A stretch of 64,000 nucleotides of DNA from Paenibacillus sp. OV219 (GCF_900110075.1 NZ_FOCJ01000009.1:124001-188000); one strand, 5' to 3'; shown: positions 8,271 through 17,085, counted from the stretch's first letter. A program made the numbers and translations. Notes: generated from the letters alone by a model not told the origin.

Positions 8271-8363
8271 TTAATTAACGCCCGTTTGCGCGAGGGTTAC
8301 GTCCATTGTGAAGTTTGCATGGCGAGTAAAATGAATCATACGTGCTGTGCGCCGATTTCTCAT
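8271..8363 (-). CDS. leader peptide upstream of bmrCD
   Basis: A 30-residue basic ORF (begins MRNRRTARMIHF, ends VTLAQTGVN) with ATG at 8363 and a very strong Shine-Dalgarno (AAAGGAGGG) about eight bases upstream. It lies between a sigma-A-like promoter and two terminators ahead of bmrC. In Bacillus subtilis bmrCD is preceded by a translated leader, bmrB, that mediates ribosome-dependent attenuation; this ORF holds the same place. Its codons 21-24 contain CGTAACCCTC, exactly complementary to its own ribosome-binding region (GAGGGTTACG), and its first seven bases also pair with terminator 1. The peptide is therefore likely regulatory, with its translation and not its product mattering. Confidence 0.75.
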   Translation of the reverse strand: MRNRRTARMIHFTRHANFTMDVTLAQTGVN

Positions 8364-8401
8364 GTCGTAACCCTCCTTTCCGTTCATCGAATATATGTGC
8401 C

Positions 8402-8431
8402 ACTGTATCATTAGCCGCCAAACATTGTCAA
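8402..8431 (-). promoter_or_regulatory. sigma-A-type promoter of bmr leader
   Basis: On the minus strand a perfect TTGACA (8431-8426) and TACAGT (8407-8402) are separated by 18 bases. The inferred transcript would start about 30 bases before the leader ATG. Confidence 0.7.
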
Positions 8432-8591
8432 CGGGGTAACCCGAAAATGTGTCTAAAATATGTCACTTCCCAGTTTTTTGCAACTTAACAGGTAGATGCT
8501 GCGTCAAATGATCTGTACTGGTTATGAATTTCCAAATCACGTTTGCGGGGAACACATTCGAAAGAAGTTTTGCGAGTAGAGGAGACGGAGC

Positions 8592-10805
8592 ATGAAATCG
8601 TTGAAATGGATGTTGATCTTATCAATTTTATCACTCTTAGTACTGCCAATCGCTACCACAGTACCAGGGGATGCTTTTGCAGCGGGATCGGCTAGCACGG
8701 ACACAACGTCCGTCATAAATACGGGCACGCCAGTCCCGTGTACAACGACAGACCCAGGTACAACAACAGATCCAAGCACAACAACTGATCCGAACACAAC
8801 AACAGATCCAAGCACAACAACAACAGATCCAAGCACAACAACAGATCCAGGAACAACAACGCCAGATCCAAGCACAACAACACCGGATCCAGGAACAACA
8901 CCAGTTCCGTGCATCAATGTACCCGTGCAAACGGACAGACTGGATTTGACAATCGGAAGCACGAACATGCTGCATAACGGCAGCACGTATCAGTCCGCTC
9001 AGCCTGTCATTAGTCTGAACGGCAGAACGTTCCTCCCGTTTAGTTCAATCGCAGCTCGCTATGGCTACAAAATCTCGTACAATGCGAAGACGAAGGAGTC
9101 CATCGCGACAGGCACTCAGCATACGCTTGTATTCAAGATCGGCAGCGACGTGGCGACCAGAGATGGCGTTCAGACGAAGCTCGCTGGTCCAACCTTCGTA
9201 TCGAAGGGATACTTGATGGTCCCGCTTCGCTCTTGGGGCGAGATGTCGGACAGCACAATTGCCGTCGTTGGCAAGCAGATTACGCTGAAATGGTCGTCCA
9301 TCGTCATTCCGCCGAAGCCAACAGCAGAGTTCGAAGTACAGCCTACTGAGATCTATGCCGAACAAACGATGGTTACCTATATAGATCATGGGACAAATGC
9401 AACAGGACAGCCGTTCGTAGACGAGCGATGGGAGAACCGGATGGACATCTTCCCTACCGCTGGCACTTATATCGTCACAAGACAGGTTGAGGACAGCAAC
9501 GGTGTGTGGAGTGATCCGTACAGCGTTACTGTAACGGTCAAGGCGCCGAACTTGCCGCCTGTCGCGGACTTCACAACAGATAAGACGCAGTACCGGATTG
9601 GCGAAAATATTACGTACACCGACATCAGCACCGACGATGAGAATGCGATTGTCCACAGTACGTTCACGGGCAACGCCAAAGTGTTTTTCGAGCCGGGCGA
9701 CAAGGCCGTTATGCTGGAAGTCGAAGATAATCATGGCATGAAGACGCAGGTTACGAAGATGGTTACGATAACGAACGAAGTGCTTTACACGAAGGATGAT
9801 TATGAACGGCTATTCACGGCACCGGGCGACATCTATTCAATCGACGGTTCAGCTGTACTGAAATTTGCAACGAACAAGTATACGATTCAATCGGAGCCTG
9901 CCCAGATGGTTCGGAGCAACAGCCCTGAGACGCTTCTGCAGGAAGGTGTTGCGTATCATGCTCAGATGACGGGCAAGGTGCGGTTCATGTTCCATAATGT
10001 CAATAAAATCGGTTATTCCGTTACGGTTCATCTGCTCGCAACGAATATGGGCAATTCAGCTGCACGAGTGAACAAGGCCGCAATTGGCATGGGCGGACCG
10101 ACAGCCTCGCCCGAGCTTGCCGGCAAGCTGTCCACCTCTCGTTACCTGAGCTCGCTCGCGACCAATCCGGAGCCGGTTTGGACGACGATTGCACCAGGCG
10201 AGACGAGGGAGATCCTGCCCGATATTGCCAAGGTGCCGCTCAAACCGAACGAATCCTTCAGCTCGTACGCGGATATCTTCTCCGACAAGGAGCTGCAGTA
10301 CACCGTTGTCGTCACTGCAGTAGGCAAGGACCCTGTCGCGGAACTACCGAATTTGCCAGTTATGCCTCGTGATGGCATTCACACTAGAGGCACCTTCTAC
10401 AACGCGGACCGTACCATTGAAATTTCAGATATACTCGGCAATACGCCGGAAATGGTGAAGATCGGCGATATGGTCATTGATCCATTCCTCGACGGTATTG
10501 ACGAGACGACAGGAAATCTGGAGTATAACAAAGGCAACTACGGCGTGCTGTACCGCATGCACCTGTCTCATGTTGCGCCTCATACGCTGATCTCGCTCAA
10601 TCCGCGCGGTGGGTTGTATACGGGGGCATTTATGATTAATGGCCAGCTCGTAACCGTGTCATCGCTGAGGAACAATACGCAGGCTACCGTGCTGTATCGG
10701 ACCGGCGATAAAGAGGAAGCAGTCGACATCGTGTTCACCGTCGCTTCCGGAGCTTATCTGCCTGTAGCGATGCTGTTCACGCAGCTGCCGCAGCTTCGCC
10801 AGTAA
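8592..10805 (+). CDS. secreted protein with Thr/Pro linker, stalk domain and PKD domains
   Basis: Extracellular protein of 737 residues with a signal peptide (cleavage likely after DAFA-AG near 31). Next comes a Thr/Asp/Pro-rich linker (about 50-110) bounded on both sides by TPVPC. A copper-amine-oxidase-N-like stalk domain follows (about 115-235, with 'LNGRTFLPFSSIAARYG' and 'YLMVPLRSW'). Two PKD-like beta domains (about 245-400) contain PTAEFEV and PPVADFT, and a C-terminal region of about 330 residues resembles nothing I know. No SLH or sortase motif is seen, so wall attachment may be through the stalk domain. The ATG has GGAG seven bases upstream. A structural or polysaccharide-associated surface protein is the best description. 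Confidence 0.8.
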   Translation: MKSLKWMLILSILSLLVLPIATTVPGDAFAAGSASTDTTSVINTGTPVPCTTTDPGTTTDPSTTTDPNTTTDPSTTTTDPSTTTDPGTTTPDPSTTTPDPGTTPVPCINVPVQTDRLDLTIGSTNMLHNGSTYQSAQPVISLNGRTFLPFSSIAARYGYKISYNAKTKESIATGTQHTLVFKIGSDVATRDGVQTKLAGPTFVSKGYLMVPLRSWGEMSDSTIAVVGKQITLKWSSIVIPPKPTAEFEVQPTEIYAEQTMVTYIDHGTNATGQPFVDERWENRMDIFPTAGTYIVTRQVEDSNGVWSDPYSVTVTVKAPNLPPVADFTTDKTQYRIGENITYTDISTDDENAIVHSTFTGNAKVFFEPGDKAVMLEVEDNHGMKTQVTKMVTITNEVLYTKDDYERLFTAPGDIYSIDGSAVLKFATNKYTIQSEPAQMVRSNSPETLLQEGVAYHAQMTGKVRFMFHNVNKIGYSVTVHLLATNMGNSAARVNKAAIGMGGPTASPELAGKLSTSRYLSSLATNPEPVWTTIAPGETREILPDIAKVPLKPNESFSSYADIFSDKELQYTVVVTAVGKDPVAELPNLPVMPRDGIHTRGTFYNADRTIEISDILGNTPEMVKIGDMVIDPFLDGIDETTGNLEYNKGNYGVLYRMHLSHVAPHTLISLNPRGGLYTGAFMINGQLVTVSSLRNNTQATVLYRTGDKEEAVDIVFTVASGAYLPVAMLFTQLPQLRQ
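8745..8911 (+). repeat. in-frame (T)TTDP microrepeats
   Basis: About nine tandem copies of a 15-18-bp unit (ACAACAACAGATCCA with variants) encode TTTDP(G/S/N). Extra ACA codons and CCA insertions near the end (TTTPDP) suggest slippage-driven length change. It forms the extended linker of the secreted protein. Confidence 0.85.
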
Positions 10806-10835
10806 GTAACATTCGGTGAGTTCAAATGACAAGAA

Positions 10836-10876
10836 GAGGCTGGAGGCCGTCATCTCAAATGACGGCTTCCAGCCTC
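10836..10876. terminator. bidirectional terminator between convergent genes
   Basis: An 18-bp stem with one mismatch (GAGGCTGGAGGCCGTCAT with its complement, five-base loop) is followed by TTT on the plus strand. It lies between convergent coding regions and should serve both. Confidence 0.8.
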
Positions 10877-10900
10877 TTTGCTGTTCGTTCAAACGAAAGC

Positions 10901-12973
10901 TTAGTGCGACAGACCGTTCGCCTCGCGAATGAGGGAGAAGTACTGATCGGCGCGCACGACTTGGTAGTCGGAGCCAAGCGCTTTGCTCATCTCTACGACA
11001 TCTGTAGGCGTCATACTCCATGCCAACAGACCGAGCGAGACGAAGAGTGGCGACTTGCCGTCCCAATTCGTTTTTGCAGCTGCCAGGATGTTCTTGCCAT
11101 CTTGGGCGGTGCTGATGCCTTGGATCGTCGAAACCGGCAGTTTACCCTGCTGGATCTTGACGCCATAGTTACCTTCCCAGCTTTGGAACAGCCCCTGTAC
11201 ATGCAGGTCGTTCACATAGGAATTCGCTTTTGATTCGCTAAGCGGCACGTTCTGGCCATCCACCCGGTTCAGGACATAAGGAATGGTCATGCCGGTTTTC
11301 TTCAAATACGTATATGACTGCTTCATAAACGTGGAGAACGTGCTCTCCGGCCATGCATCCGGGTAGAAGTAGCCTGCGCCGGATGGCCCTGCAATGATCT
11401 GATCGTTCGCGGTTGCCGTGCGCTTGAAGTAGTCCAGCATCACAGGCGCGGCATCAACGAGAAGCGGACTAGATGTCCAGTTAATCGGCACTTTACCGCG
11501 GTTTGGATCATCCCACAGAATGCGCATCCGGTGCTGGTTGTATTGCAGGTTGTCGCCTTCACTGAACGTGTAAGTGACATAGATTTTGTTCGCGAGCTTC
11601 GGAGTTGCTGCTGGCTTCGCATTGTTTGCGACGGATTTCTCACCGGAGAAAACAGTCATATTGCTGAACCAGTCTGCCGCGAGCACGTAGACGCTGTGAT
11701 TCGACGTCACTTCGGTGCCGCTGAATTCACCATCGACATCGTTGCTGAACCAGCCGAGGTAAGGCGATCCTGGCTCTACGCCAGACAATATACGCTCGAA
11801 CAGCGCCTTTTGCTCAGGCACGTTCGAGTCTAGCCAGACGACCATCGCTTTGTTCGCGACCGCATAATCGCGCAGATAACCGTACGACTCACGCTGCTGC
11901 GAGGATGGCGGCTGTTCGCTGCCAGCGGTTACTTTGTACTGGTTCCACATATCCACCGACGCGGTAAGCTGCTTCGTGCCGGCAGGAGGCGTGAACTTAT
12001 AAACAAAATAGCGTCCGTTGTCCGCGAAGCGATGACCGCCGCTGCCGGAAGAGACCTGCGAGCTCTGCGGATCATAGAGGAAAGGCGTCTCGTCTGCAGT
12101 GCCCGGAATGAAGTGTGCGATTGTCTGGCCGTCGGCCTGAACCGTCACTTCATGCACGGCCGTACCCCAGCCGTCCTGTGTGAACGCGTCGTCGAAGCGC
12201 AGGTAGACATCTGAGTTTCCGAGGAAGCTCGTCAGGTCGAGATCGTATACCTTGCGGTTCTTCGCATCACGCTCTTGCGTCGTGTCTTGCGCAATCGTCT
12301 TGAATGACGGTGGAAGAGTAGAAGGCAGCTTAACGGAAGTGTCTGGGCTTAGGCCGACCAGCATCCGGTGCGATGTTTGGCTCCACAGGTTCTCATACGC
12401 CCACGTGTAGGCATCCAGACGATCCTTGAATTTGCCCCCAAGGTCATCCAGCACCTTCAAATTGTAAGGAGCGGCAGTTAATTTGGCAGCCAGCTCAGGA
12501 CTTGCCACGACAGCGCCTTTCAACCCTGCCATTGTTGTTGCGACGTTGATGGAATCGGCTACTTTTGGATCATAGACGATAATGCCTTTTGCTTCTTGGG
12601 CAAACTTCTTGACGATGTCCCAGTAATTGTCGCGCACCTTGTATGGGACGTCGAGGTCGTTCAGCCAAGTGAACTTGCCTTCTTCTTTATTTTCGATCAA
12701 ATAAATCCGAGGCTCCGTGCGGTTCACGATCCCCTGCAGCGTAGCCATCAGTAGCTTAATATCTCCAGGCGCATCGTACACGTCGGCGACTTCCAGCTGC
12801 TTCACCTTGGCGAAGGTAGGTAATTCCTGCTGCTTCGGCCATGAGATGGTGGAAGCGGACGGTTTATCACTTGCTGTCTGTTGCTCCGGATTGCTGGCAG
12901 CGGCAGATGCGCCGAGCGATAAGGATACGGTACATAGCAATGCAAGACTAATTGAAGCGATTCTTCGGATCAA
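10901..12973 (-). CDS. secreted GxGYxYP-family putative glycoside hydrolase
   Basis: Protein of 690 residues with a signal peptide (hydrophobic to about 25, then SAAASNPEQ). The name-giving motif appears as GPSGAGYFYPD near residue 525, within the C-terminal GxGYxYP domain. The N-terminal half contains 'GIVNRTEPRIYLIENKEEG' near 65, typical of the family N-domain. The family is named as putative glycoside hydrolases, but its activity is not established. The TTG start at 12973 has GAGGTG six bases upstream; a GTG at 12982 overlaps that site and is less likely. It is divergent from the TIM-barrel gene across an AT-rich 300-bp gap, so the two may share control. Confidence 0.82.
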   Translation of the reverse strand: MIRRIASISLALLCTVSLSLGASAAASNPEQQTASDKPSASTISWPKQQELPTFAKVKQLEVADVYDAPGDIKLLMATLQGIVNRTEPRIYLIENKEEGKFTWLNDLDVPYKVRDNYWDIVKKFAQEAKGIIVYDPKVADSINVATTMAGLKGAVVASPELAAKLTAAPYNLKVLDDLGGKFKDRLDAYTWAYENLWSQTSHRMLVGLSPDTSVKLPSTLPPSFKTIAQDTTQERDAKNRKVYDLDLTSFLGNSDVYLRFDDAFTQDGWGTAVHEVTVQADGQTIAHFIPGTADETPFLYDPQSSQVSSGSGGHRFADNGRYFVYKFTPPAGTKQLTASVDMWNQYKVTAGSEQPPSSQQRESYGYLRDYAVANKAMVVWLDSNVPEQKALFERILSGVEPGSPYLGWFSNDVDGEFSGTEVTSNHSVYVLAADWFSNMTVFSGEKSVANNAKPAATPKLANKIYVTYTFSEGDNLQYNQHRMRILWDDPNRGKVPINWTSSPLLVDAAPVMLDYFKRTATANDQIIAGPSGAGYFYPDAWPESTFSTFMKQSYTYLKKTGMTIPYVLNRVDGQNVPLSESKANSYVNDLHVQGLFQSWEGNYGVKIQQGKLPVSTIQGISTAQDGKNILAAAKTNWDGKSPLFVSLGLLAWSMTPTDVVEMSKALGSDYQVVRADQYFSLIREANGLSH

Positions 12974-13277
12974 GTTGCACACCTCATCTTAGCGGAATTT
13001 TGCAGCTCCAATGCTCTTGCCTCGTTCGTCCACCTCCTCAGTCGGCTGAACTTTGAACTACAGTATATATTTAATATAATCTATATAAAAATTTCAATAC
13101 TTTCGACAAAGGTTATCAGGAAGTTACAGCTGAATTTATAGGCTAGTTCAATAGTATTGTGGATAAAATGGGATTGAGTCTATTATTTTTACTTAAATTA
13201 ATATATATTAAATATATACTAACCAGATGTGCGAAAATGAAGCTGCAATGACGATGATCCAGGGAGGAATGAGGCAA
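12974..13277. promoter_or_regulatory. AT-rich divergent promoter region with palindrome
   Basis: No gene is supported here. The stretch is unusually AT-rich (TATATTTAATATA near 13065 and a perfect 14-bp palindrome TTAATATATATTAA at 13198-13211). It must hold promoters for both flanking genes. The palindrome is a plausible operator but could simply be an AT-rich promoter core. Confidence 0.45.
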
Positions 13278-15464
13278 TTGAAGAAGGCGAGGAACGAATG
13301 GACCGGCTTTCAGGAGTCACGTCCATATGGGCCGAAGTATGATTTGCGGACTGATTTTGTCATGGTGTACGGGATATCAAAAGATTTGCCGAGCCGCATT
13401 GAGGGCTGGAAGAAGGCCGGTTATACGATCCATCTTATGACGGGTGTCTCATGGGGCGAGTATCAGGATTATCTATTCGGTCGATTCGACGGGCGGGACC
13501 ATTGGGATGAAGCGCAGAAGGACCGCGCGGGCAACCATCTGCTCCATGGCAAGGACGTTCCTTACATGGTGCCGACGATTTCTTTTGCCGAATATTTGGC
13601 GACATTCATTAAGAAGGCGATTGATTGCGGCGTCGAAGCGATCCATATGGAAGAGCCGGAGTTCTGGGCAGCAGCAGGCTACTCGGACGCTTTCAAACGC
13701 GAATGGCTGAACTTCTATGGCGAAGAATGGATCGCTCCGCATTCATCTCCTGATGCGCAATACCGTGCATCGAAGCTGAAAGCGCAGATGTATTATCGGG
13801 CGCTGGATCGGCTGTGCAGCCAGATGAAGGAGTATGCGCTCGTTACATACGGCCGCACCGTTCGCTTCTATGTGCCGACGCACAGCCTGATTAACTATAC
13901 GCAGTGGCGGATTATTAGCCCGGAGGCGCTGCTCGTGTCGATGCCGTCTTGCGACGGCTTCATTGCGCAGATTTGGACCGGCACAGCGCGGACGGCGAAT
14001 GTGTATCAAGGCGTACGCCGCGAGCGGACTTTCGAGACTGCTTACCTCGAATACGGCAATATGCAGGAGCTTACACGCGGCACAGGTCGGGAAATGTGGT
14101 ATTTGCACGATCCAATCGAAGATAATCCGCGCTATAAGTGGAGCGATTACCGCAAGAACTACAAGTCCACCGTCGTCGCTTCTTTGCTCCACCCGGAGGT
14201 GAAGCAGTATGAGGTTTGTCCGTGGCCTTGGCGCGTATTCTCGTTGGAATACCCGAGGCAAGCTGTAGACAAAGAAACGATTCCTAGCCATTATGCGACT
14301 GTGCTCCTTACGGTGATGGAAGTGCTGCGGGATATGCACAATCATGAAGAAGAGCAGGCAGGAGAGGGCTATACGTCCGGCATCGGGCTTTGCTTCGCGA
14401 ACTCCGCGATGTACCAGCGGGGAGATGTTATTCCGGAAGGAGAGGAAGATACGGCTGTCTTCAAATACGACGGGACGACGACCTCCGACCTGCTCTCGCC
14501 ACCGCAGCAGGAGCTGCTCGACTTCTCGGCTTTCTACGGCATTGCGATGCCACTGGTGAAGAGCGGCGTTCCGCTTCGCACGGTGCAGCTCGATAATATT
14601 CTCACATTCCCGGGCTATCTGGACGGATACCGCGTGCTGCTGCTCAGCTACGAATTTATGAAGCCAGAGCATCCGGGCATCCATCAGTCGATTGGGCAAT
14701 GGGTACGAGAAGGTGGCGTGCTCATCTATATTGGCGACGGTTCAGATCCATTCCATAGCGTAAACGAGTGGTGGAACCGCGCTGGTGCTCGCCGGACGTA
14801 CGAACGCCCGGAGGAGCATCTGTTCGAATCGCTCGGTCTTGGACGCGAGCTGACCGAGGGTGAACATAAAGTGGGCGAAGGCGCTGTGCTGTTCCTGCGC
14901 CAGCATCCGACGGAGCTGTCGCGTTCTGCCGAGGGTGCAAAAGTCGTGCAGGATCATGTGCGCCATGCGCTCGCGATTCGCGGCGAGGAGAGCGACTACA
15001 AGGAGAATCAGGCGCTCCAGATTAAACGCGGACCGTATCTGATTACCCATGTGCTTGATGCGGAGGGCGCTTCGGACAGTGGGCGTGGGAACGTGGTGCT
15101 GCAAGGATCGTTTATCGATCTATTCGAGGCCGATCTTCCAGTTCTTACGACAGTAGAGCTCGCGCCGGGCGATGACAGCTTACTGTATGATCTTGGCAGC
15201 TTGGCAGCAGGTAGCGGTTTGGCTGAAATCATCGTTAGCTCATCGAAGATTCGTGATGAGCAATTGGAGGCTTCCCGCTTCTCCTTTGTATCTGAATCCC
15301 CGTCAGATATGACGATCAGCACGCGAGTTGTGGTCGCAAGCGAGCCGGTTCGCGCGATTGCAGGCGGTGTGGCTGCGGAATGCGTCCACGATGCTGCATC
15401 AGGCACGGTACTGCTTCGTTACCCTGGCGCGCCAGAGGGGATTGCTGTCAGCTTGGAATGGTAA
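13278..15464 (+). CDS. unassigned TIM-barrel-like protein, putative glycoside hydrolase
   Basis: Cytoplasmic protein of about 728 residues (no signal peptide) that I cannot place in a named family. The first 350 residues look like a TIM barrel with strand-end patterns 'VEAIHMEEPEFW' (Glu125, Glu126, Glu128) and 'VSMPSCDGFIAQIW'. Residues about 440-520 resemble a class-I-amidotransferase-like beta-galactosidase trimerisation domain ('YRVLLLSYEFMKPEH', 'GGVLIYIGDGSDPF'), and the C-terminus looks beta-rich. This order resembles GH42-type architecture, so a glycosidase on imported oligosaccharide is a reasonable guess. The TTG at 13278 has GGAGG about ten bases upstream; ATG codons at 13227 and 13269 are alternatives with worse spacing. 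Confidence 0.7.
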   Translation: MKKARNEWTGFQESRPYGPKYDLRTDFVMVYGISKDLPSRIEGWKKAGYTIHLMTGVSWGEYQDYLFGRFDGRDHWDEAQKDRAGNHLLHGKDVPYMVPTISFAEYLATFIKKAIDCGVEAIHMEEPEFWAAAGYSDAFKREWLNFYGEEWIAPHSSPDAQYRASKLKAQMYYRALDRLCSQMKEYALVTYGRTVRFYVPTHSLINYTQWRIISPEALLVSMPSCDGFIAQIWTGTARTANVYQGVRRERTFETAYLEYGNMQELTRGTGREMWYLHDPIEDNPRYKWSDYRKNYKSTVVASLLHPEVKQYEVCPWPWRVFSLEYPRQAVDKETIPSHYATVLLTVMEVLRDMHNHEEEQAGEGYTSGIGLCFANSAMYQRGDVIPEGEEDTAVFKYDGTTTSDLLSPPQQELLDFSAFYGIAMPLVKSGVPLRTVQLDNILTFPGYLDGYRVLLLSYEFMKPEHPGIHQSIGQWVREGGVLIYIGDGSDPFHSVNEWWNRAGARRTYERPEEHLFESLGLGRELTEGEHKVGEGAVLFLRQHPTELSRSAEGAKVVQDHVRHALAIRGEESDYKENQALQIKRGPYLITHVLDAEGASDSGRGNVVLQGSFIDLFEADLPVLTTVELAPGDDSLLYDLGSLAAGSGLAEIIVSSSKIRDEQLEASRFSFVSESPSDMTISTRVVVASEPVRAIAGGVAAECVHDAASGTVLLRYPGAPEGIAVSLEW

Positions 15465-15484
15465 GCAGTGGTTGCTGCTAACGA

Positions 15485-15523
15485 GTCGTTTCCCGATCAT
15501 GTGGTCGGGAGGCGGCTTTTTTT
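15485..15523 (+). terminator. intrinsic terminator
   Basis: GTCGTTTCCCGA pairs with TCGGGAGGCGGC (12 bp including G-U pairs, eight-base loop), followed by TTTTTTT. It separates the TIM-barrel gene from the hydrolase gene. Confidence 0.8.
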
Positions 15524-15578
15524 GATTTGGAGCAGGGAGGAGTTCAGCTATGGTTTCGCGAAAATGGTTGTAAGTGTG

Positions 15579-15619
15579 CAGTCGTAGTTGCAGTCGTAGT
15601 CCTAAGTCGTAGTCGTGCT
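15579..15619. repeat. short GTCGTAG tandem repeats
   Basis: TGCAGTCGTAGT occurs twice back to back, followed by further AGTCGTAGTC units, in the 5' untranslated region of the hydrolase gene. This looks like a simple sequence repeat without clear function. Confidence 0.6.
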
Positions 15620-15649
15620 GAAGCGCTATTTGCAAAGGAGGAGCTATAA

Positions 15650-16702
15650 ATGTCGAATCCAGACCAGTATTCGGAGTCTTTCTTAAAGATGTGGAATCCA
15701 GACCAGTATTTGGAGTCATTCTATAATCGGGTTCAGCCAAGTGAGAGTTTTGCAGCAGAGACACCTGAGGAATGGCAGGAGTGGAGGGACCGGCTGCGCA
15801 GTCGGTTCGTAGAACTGCTCGGAGGTTTCCCTCATGAAGCGGCGGAGCTTGCGCCTGAGCTTCTGGAGTCGGTGGATTGCGGAAGCTATACGCGGCAGCG
15901 GATTCAGCTTCAAACCTATGGCGGCATGTATATGCCGGTGTACGTATTGATTCCGAAGTCGTATCAAGCCAGTGATGGGGCGGTTATCGCCTTGCATGGT
16001 CACGGCTACGGCAGCAAGGATATTGTCGGGTTGAATGAGGACGGCACGACGCGGACGGGCGACCCGGGGTATGAGAAGGATTTTGCTGTGCAGCTTGCCG
16101 AGAAAGGCTTCCTCACGCTTGCTCCCGAGCTGCTTGGCTTCGGCGACCGCAAGCTGGCTGAGGACGCGGACAAGTGGAGCTCCTGTCACCGGCTGTCGAC
16201 GTTTCTGCTCGCGATGGGGCAGACGATGGCTGGCCATCGGGTCTACGAGACGCTTCGCTGCGTCGATTATTTGCTCACTCGCGAGGATGTCGATGCTGCG
16301 CGTATCGGCGCTATGGGCATCTCAGGCGGCGGGCTCGTTGCTTCCTTCGCGGCCGCTGTTGATGACCGCATCTCGGCTACCGTTGTAAGTGGCTTTGCGA
16401 ATACGTTCCAGGCGAGCATTCTCTCGATTTCGCATTGCATCGACAATTTCGTTCCGGGGCTATCGCTTGTGGCGGAGATGCCGGATTTGCTCGCGCTGAT
16501 CGCACCGCGGCCGATGCTGTTGGAGTCAGGAACCCGCGATCCGATTTTCCCCGAGCATGCTGTTATTGAGGCATATGAGAAACTTCAGAATGTGTATCGG
16601 CTGCTCGGAGTGGAAGAACGAATTGTGCTCGACCTGTTCGAGGGTGAACACGAAATATCGGGTAAGGTGGCATTGGACTGGTTGAAGCGAGTCTGGGCTT
16701 AA
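15650..16702 (+). CDS. alpha/beta hydrolase, acetyl-esterase-like (Abhydrolase_7 type)
   Basis: Cytoplasmic hydrolase of 350 residues resembling the dienelactone-hydrolase/acetyl-xylan-esterase branch. HGHGYGS forms the oxyanion region near 112, the nucleophile is Ser225 in MGISGGG, the acid is probably Asp297 (SGTRDPIFP) and the base His334 (FEGEHE). The N-terminal 26 residues hold a 13-residue tandem duplication outside the fold. The start has AAAGGAGG nine bases upstream. It follows a terminator, so it has its own promoter, and the VOC gene comes 23 bases later. A role in deacylating imported sugars is suggested by the neighbourhood only. Confidence 0.85.
   Translation: MSNPDQYSESFLKMWNPDQYLESFYNRVQPSESFAAETPEEWQEWRDRLRSRFVELLGGFPHEAAELAPELLESVDCGSYTRQRIQLQTYGGMYMPVYVLIPKSYQASDGAVIALHGHGYGSKDIVGLNEDGTTRTGDPGYEKDFAVQLAEKGFLTLAPELLGFGDRKLAEDADKWSSCHRLSTFLLAMGQTMAGHRVYETLRCVDYLLTREDVDAARIGAMGISGGGLVASFAAAVDDRISATVVSGFANTFQASILSISHCIDNFVPGLSLVAEMPDLLALIAPRPMLLESGTRDPIFPEHAVIEAYEKLQNVYRLLGVEERIVLDLFEGEHEISGKVALDWLKRVWA
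15656..15724 (+). repeat. 39-bp duplication at the hydrolase N-terminus
   Basis: AATCCAGACCAGTATT begins at 15656 and again at 15695, a 39-bp (13-codon) period. The protein therefore starts with NPDQYSESF repeated as NPDQYLESF. Few differences separate the copies, so it is recent or under conversion; the frame is kept. Confidence 0.8.
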
Positions 16703-16725
16703 TTGATTAGGGGGAGGCGAATACG

Positions 16726-17085
16726 ATGAAGGCAGTCAAATTAAGACCCTTTATTCCATCGGGTGAAGATTATGAGCTTGCAATGCGTTTCTTTGAAGAG
16801 CTGGGTTTTGAGAAGGGGTATTCCGACAGCGGACTGAGTATCTTCCGAAGCGGTGAGCAGGAGTTTTTTCTGCAAAATTATCACAATCAGGAGATGCAGA
16901 ACAATCTGATGGTGGAGCTGGAAGTCGAGGATTTGAACGATAGCTGGCAGCGGATTGAAGCGGTTGCGAAGTCGGGGCTCTACCCGATTCGGGCGAAGGA
17001 GCCGATGGATTATCCATGGGGCAAACGTGAGGTTCACCTCGTTGATCCAGCTGGTGTTTGCTGGCATATCTCGCAGACGAAATAG
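16726..17085 (+). CDS. VOC-family (glyoxalase/bleomycin-resistance-like) protein
   Basis: Small cytoplasmic protein of 119 residues covering a single vicinal-oxygen-chelate fold: paired beta-alpha-beta-beta-beta modules with the closing 'KREVHLVDPAGVCWHISQ' typical of the family. Some usual metal ligands are not obvious, so it may be a non-enzymatic binding protein. GGGGAGG lies nine bases before ATG. It is cotranscribed with the hydrolase (23-base gap) and followed by the acetyltransferase after 26 bases. Substrate unknown. Confidence 0.8.
   Translation: MKAVKLRPFIPSGEDYELAMRFFEELGFEKGYSDSGLSIFRSGEQEFFLQNYHNQEMQNNLMVELEVEDLNDSWQRIEAVAKSGLYPIRAKEPMDYPWGKREVHLVDPAGVCWHISQTK

Noticed and set aside
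8537-8986. Antisense ORF of repeated VVVLGS/VVVPGS units
   Set aside because: It is the mirror image of the Thr/Pro microrepeat in the real secreted-protein gene.
13743-14699. Long antisense ORF within the TIM-barrel gene
   Set aside because: Composition is low-complexity His/Arg/Leu with no domain and it exists because of third-position GC bias in the coding strand.
15579-15619. CRISPR-like short repeats
   Set aside because: The GTCGTAG units are adjacent without spacers and have irregular length; no cas genes occur.
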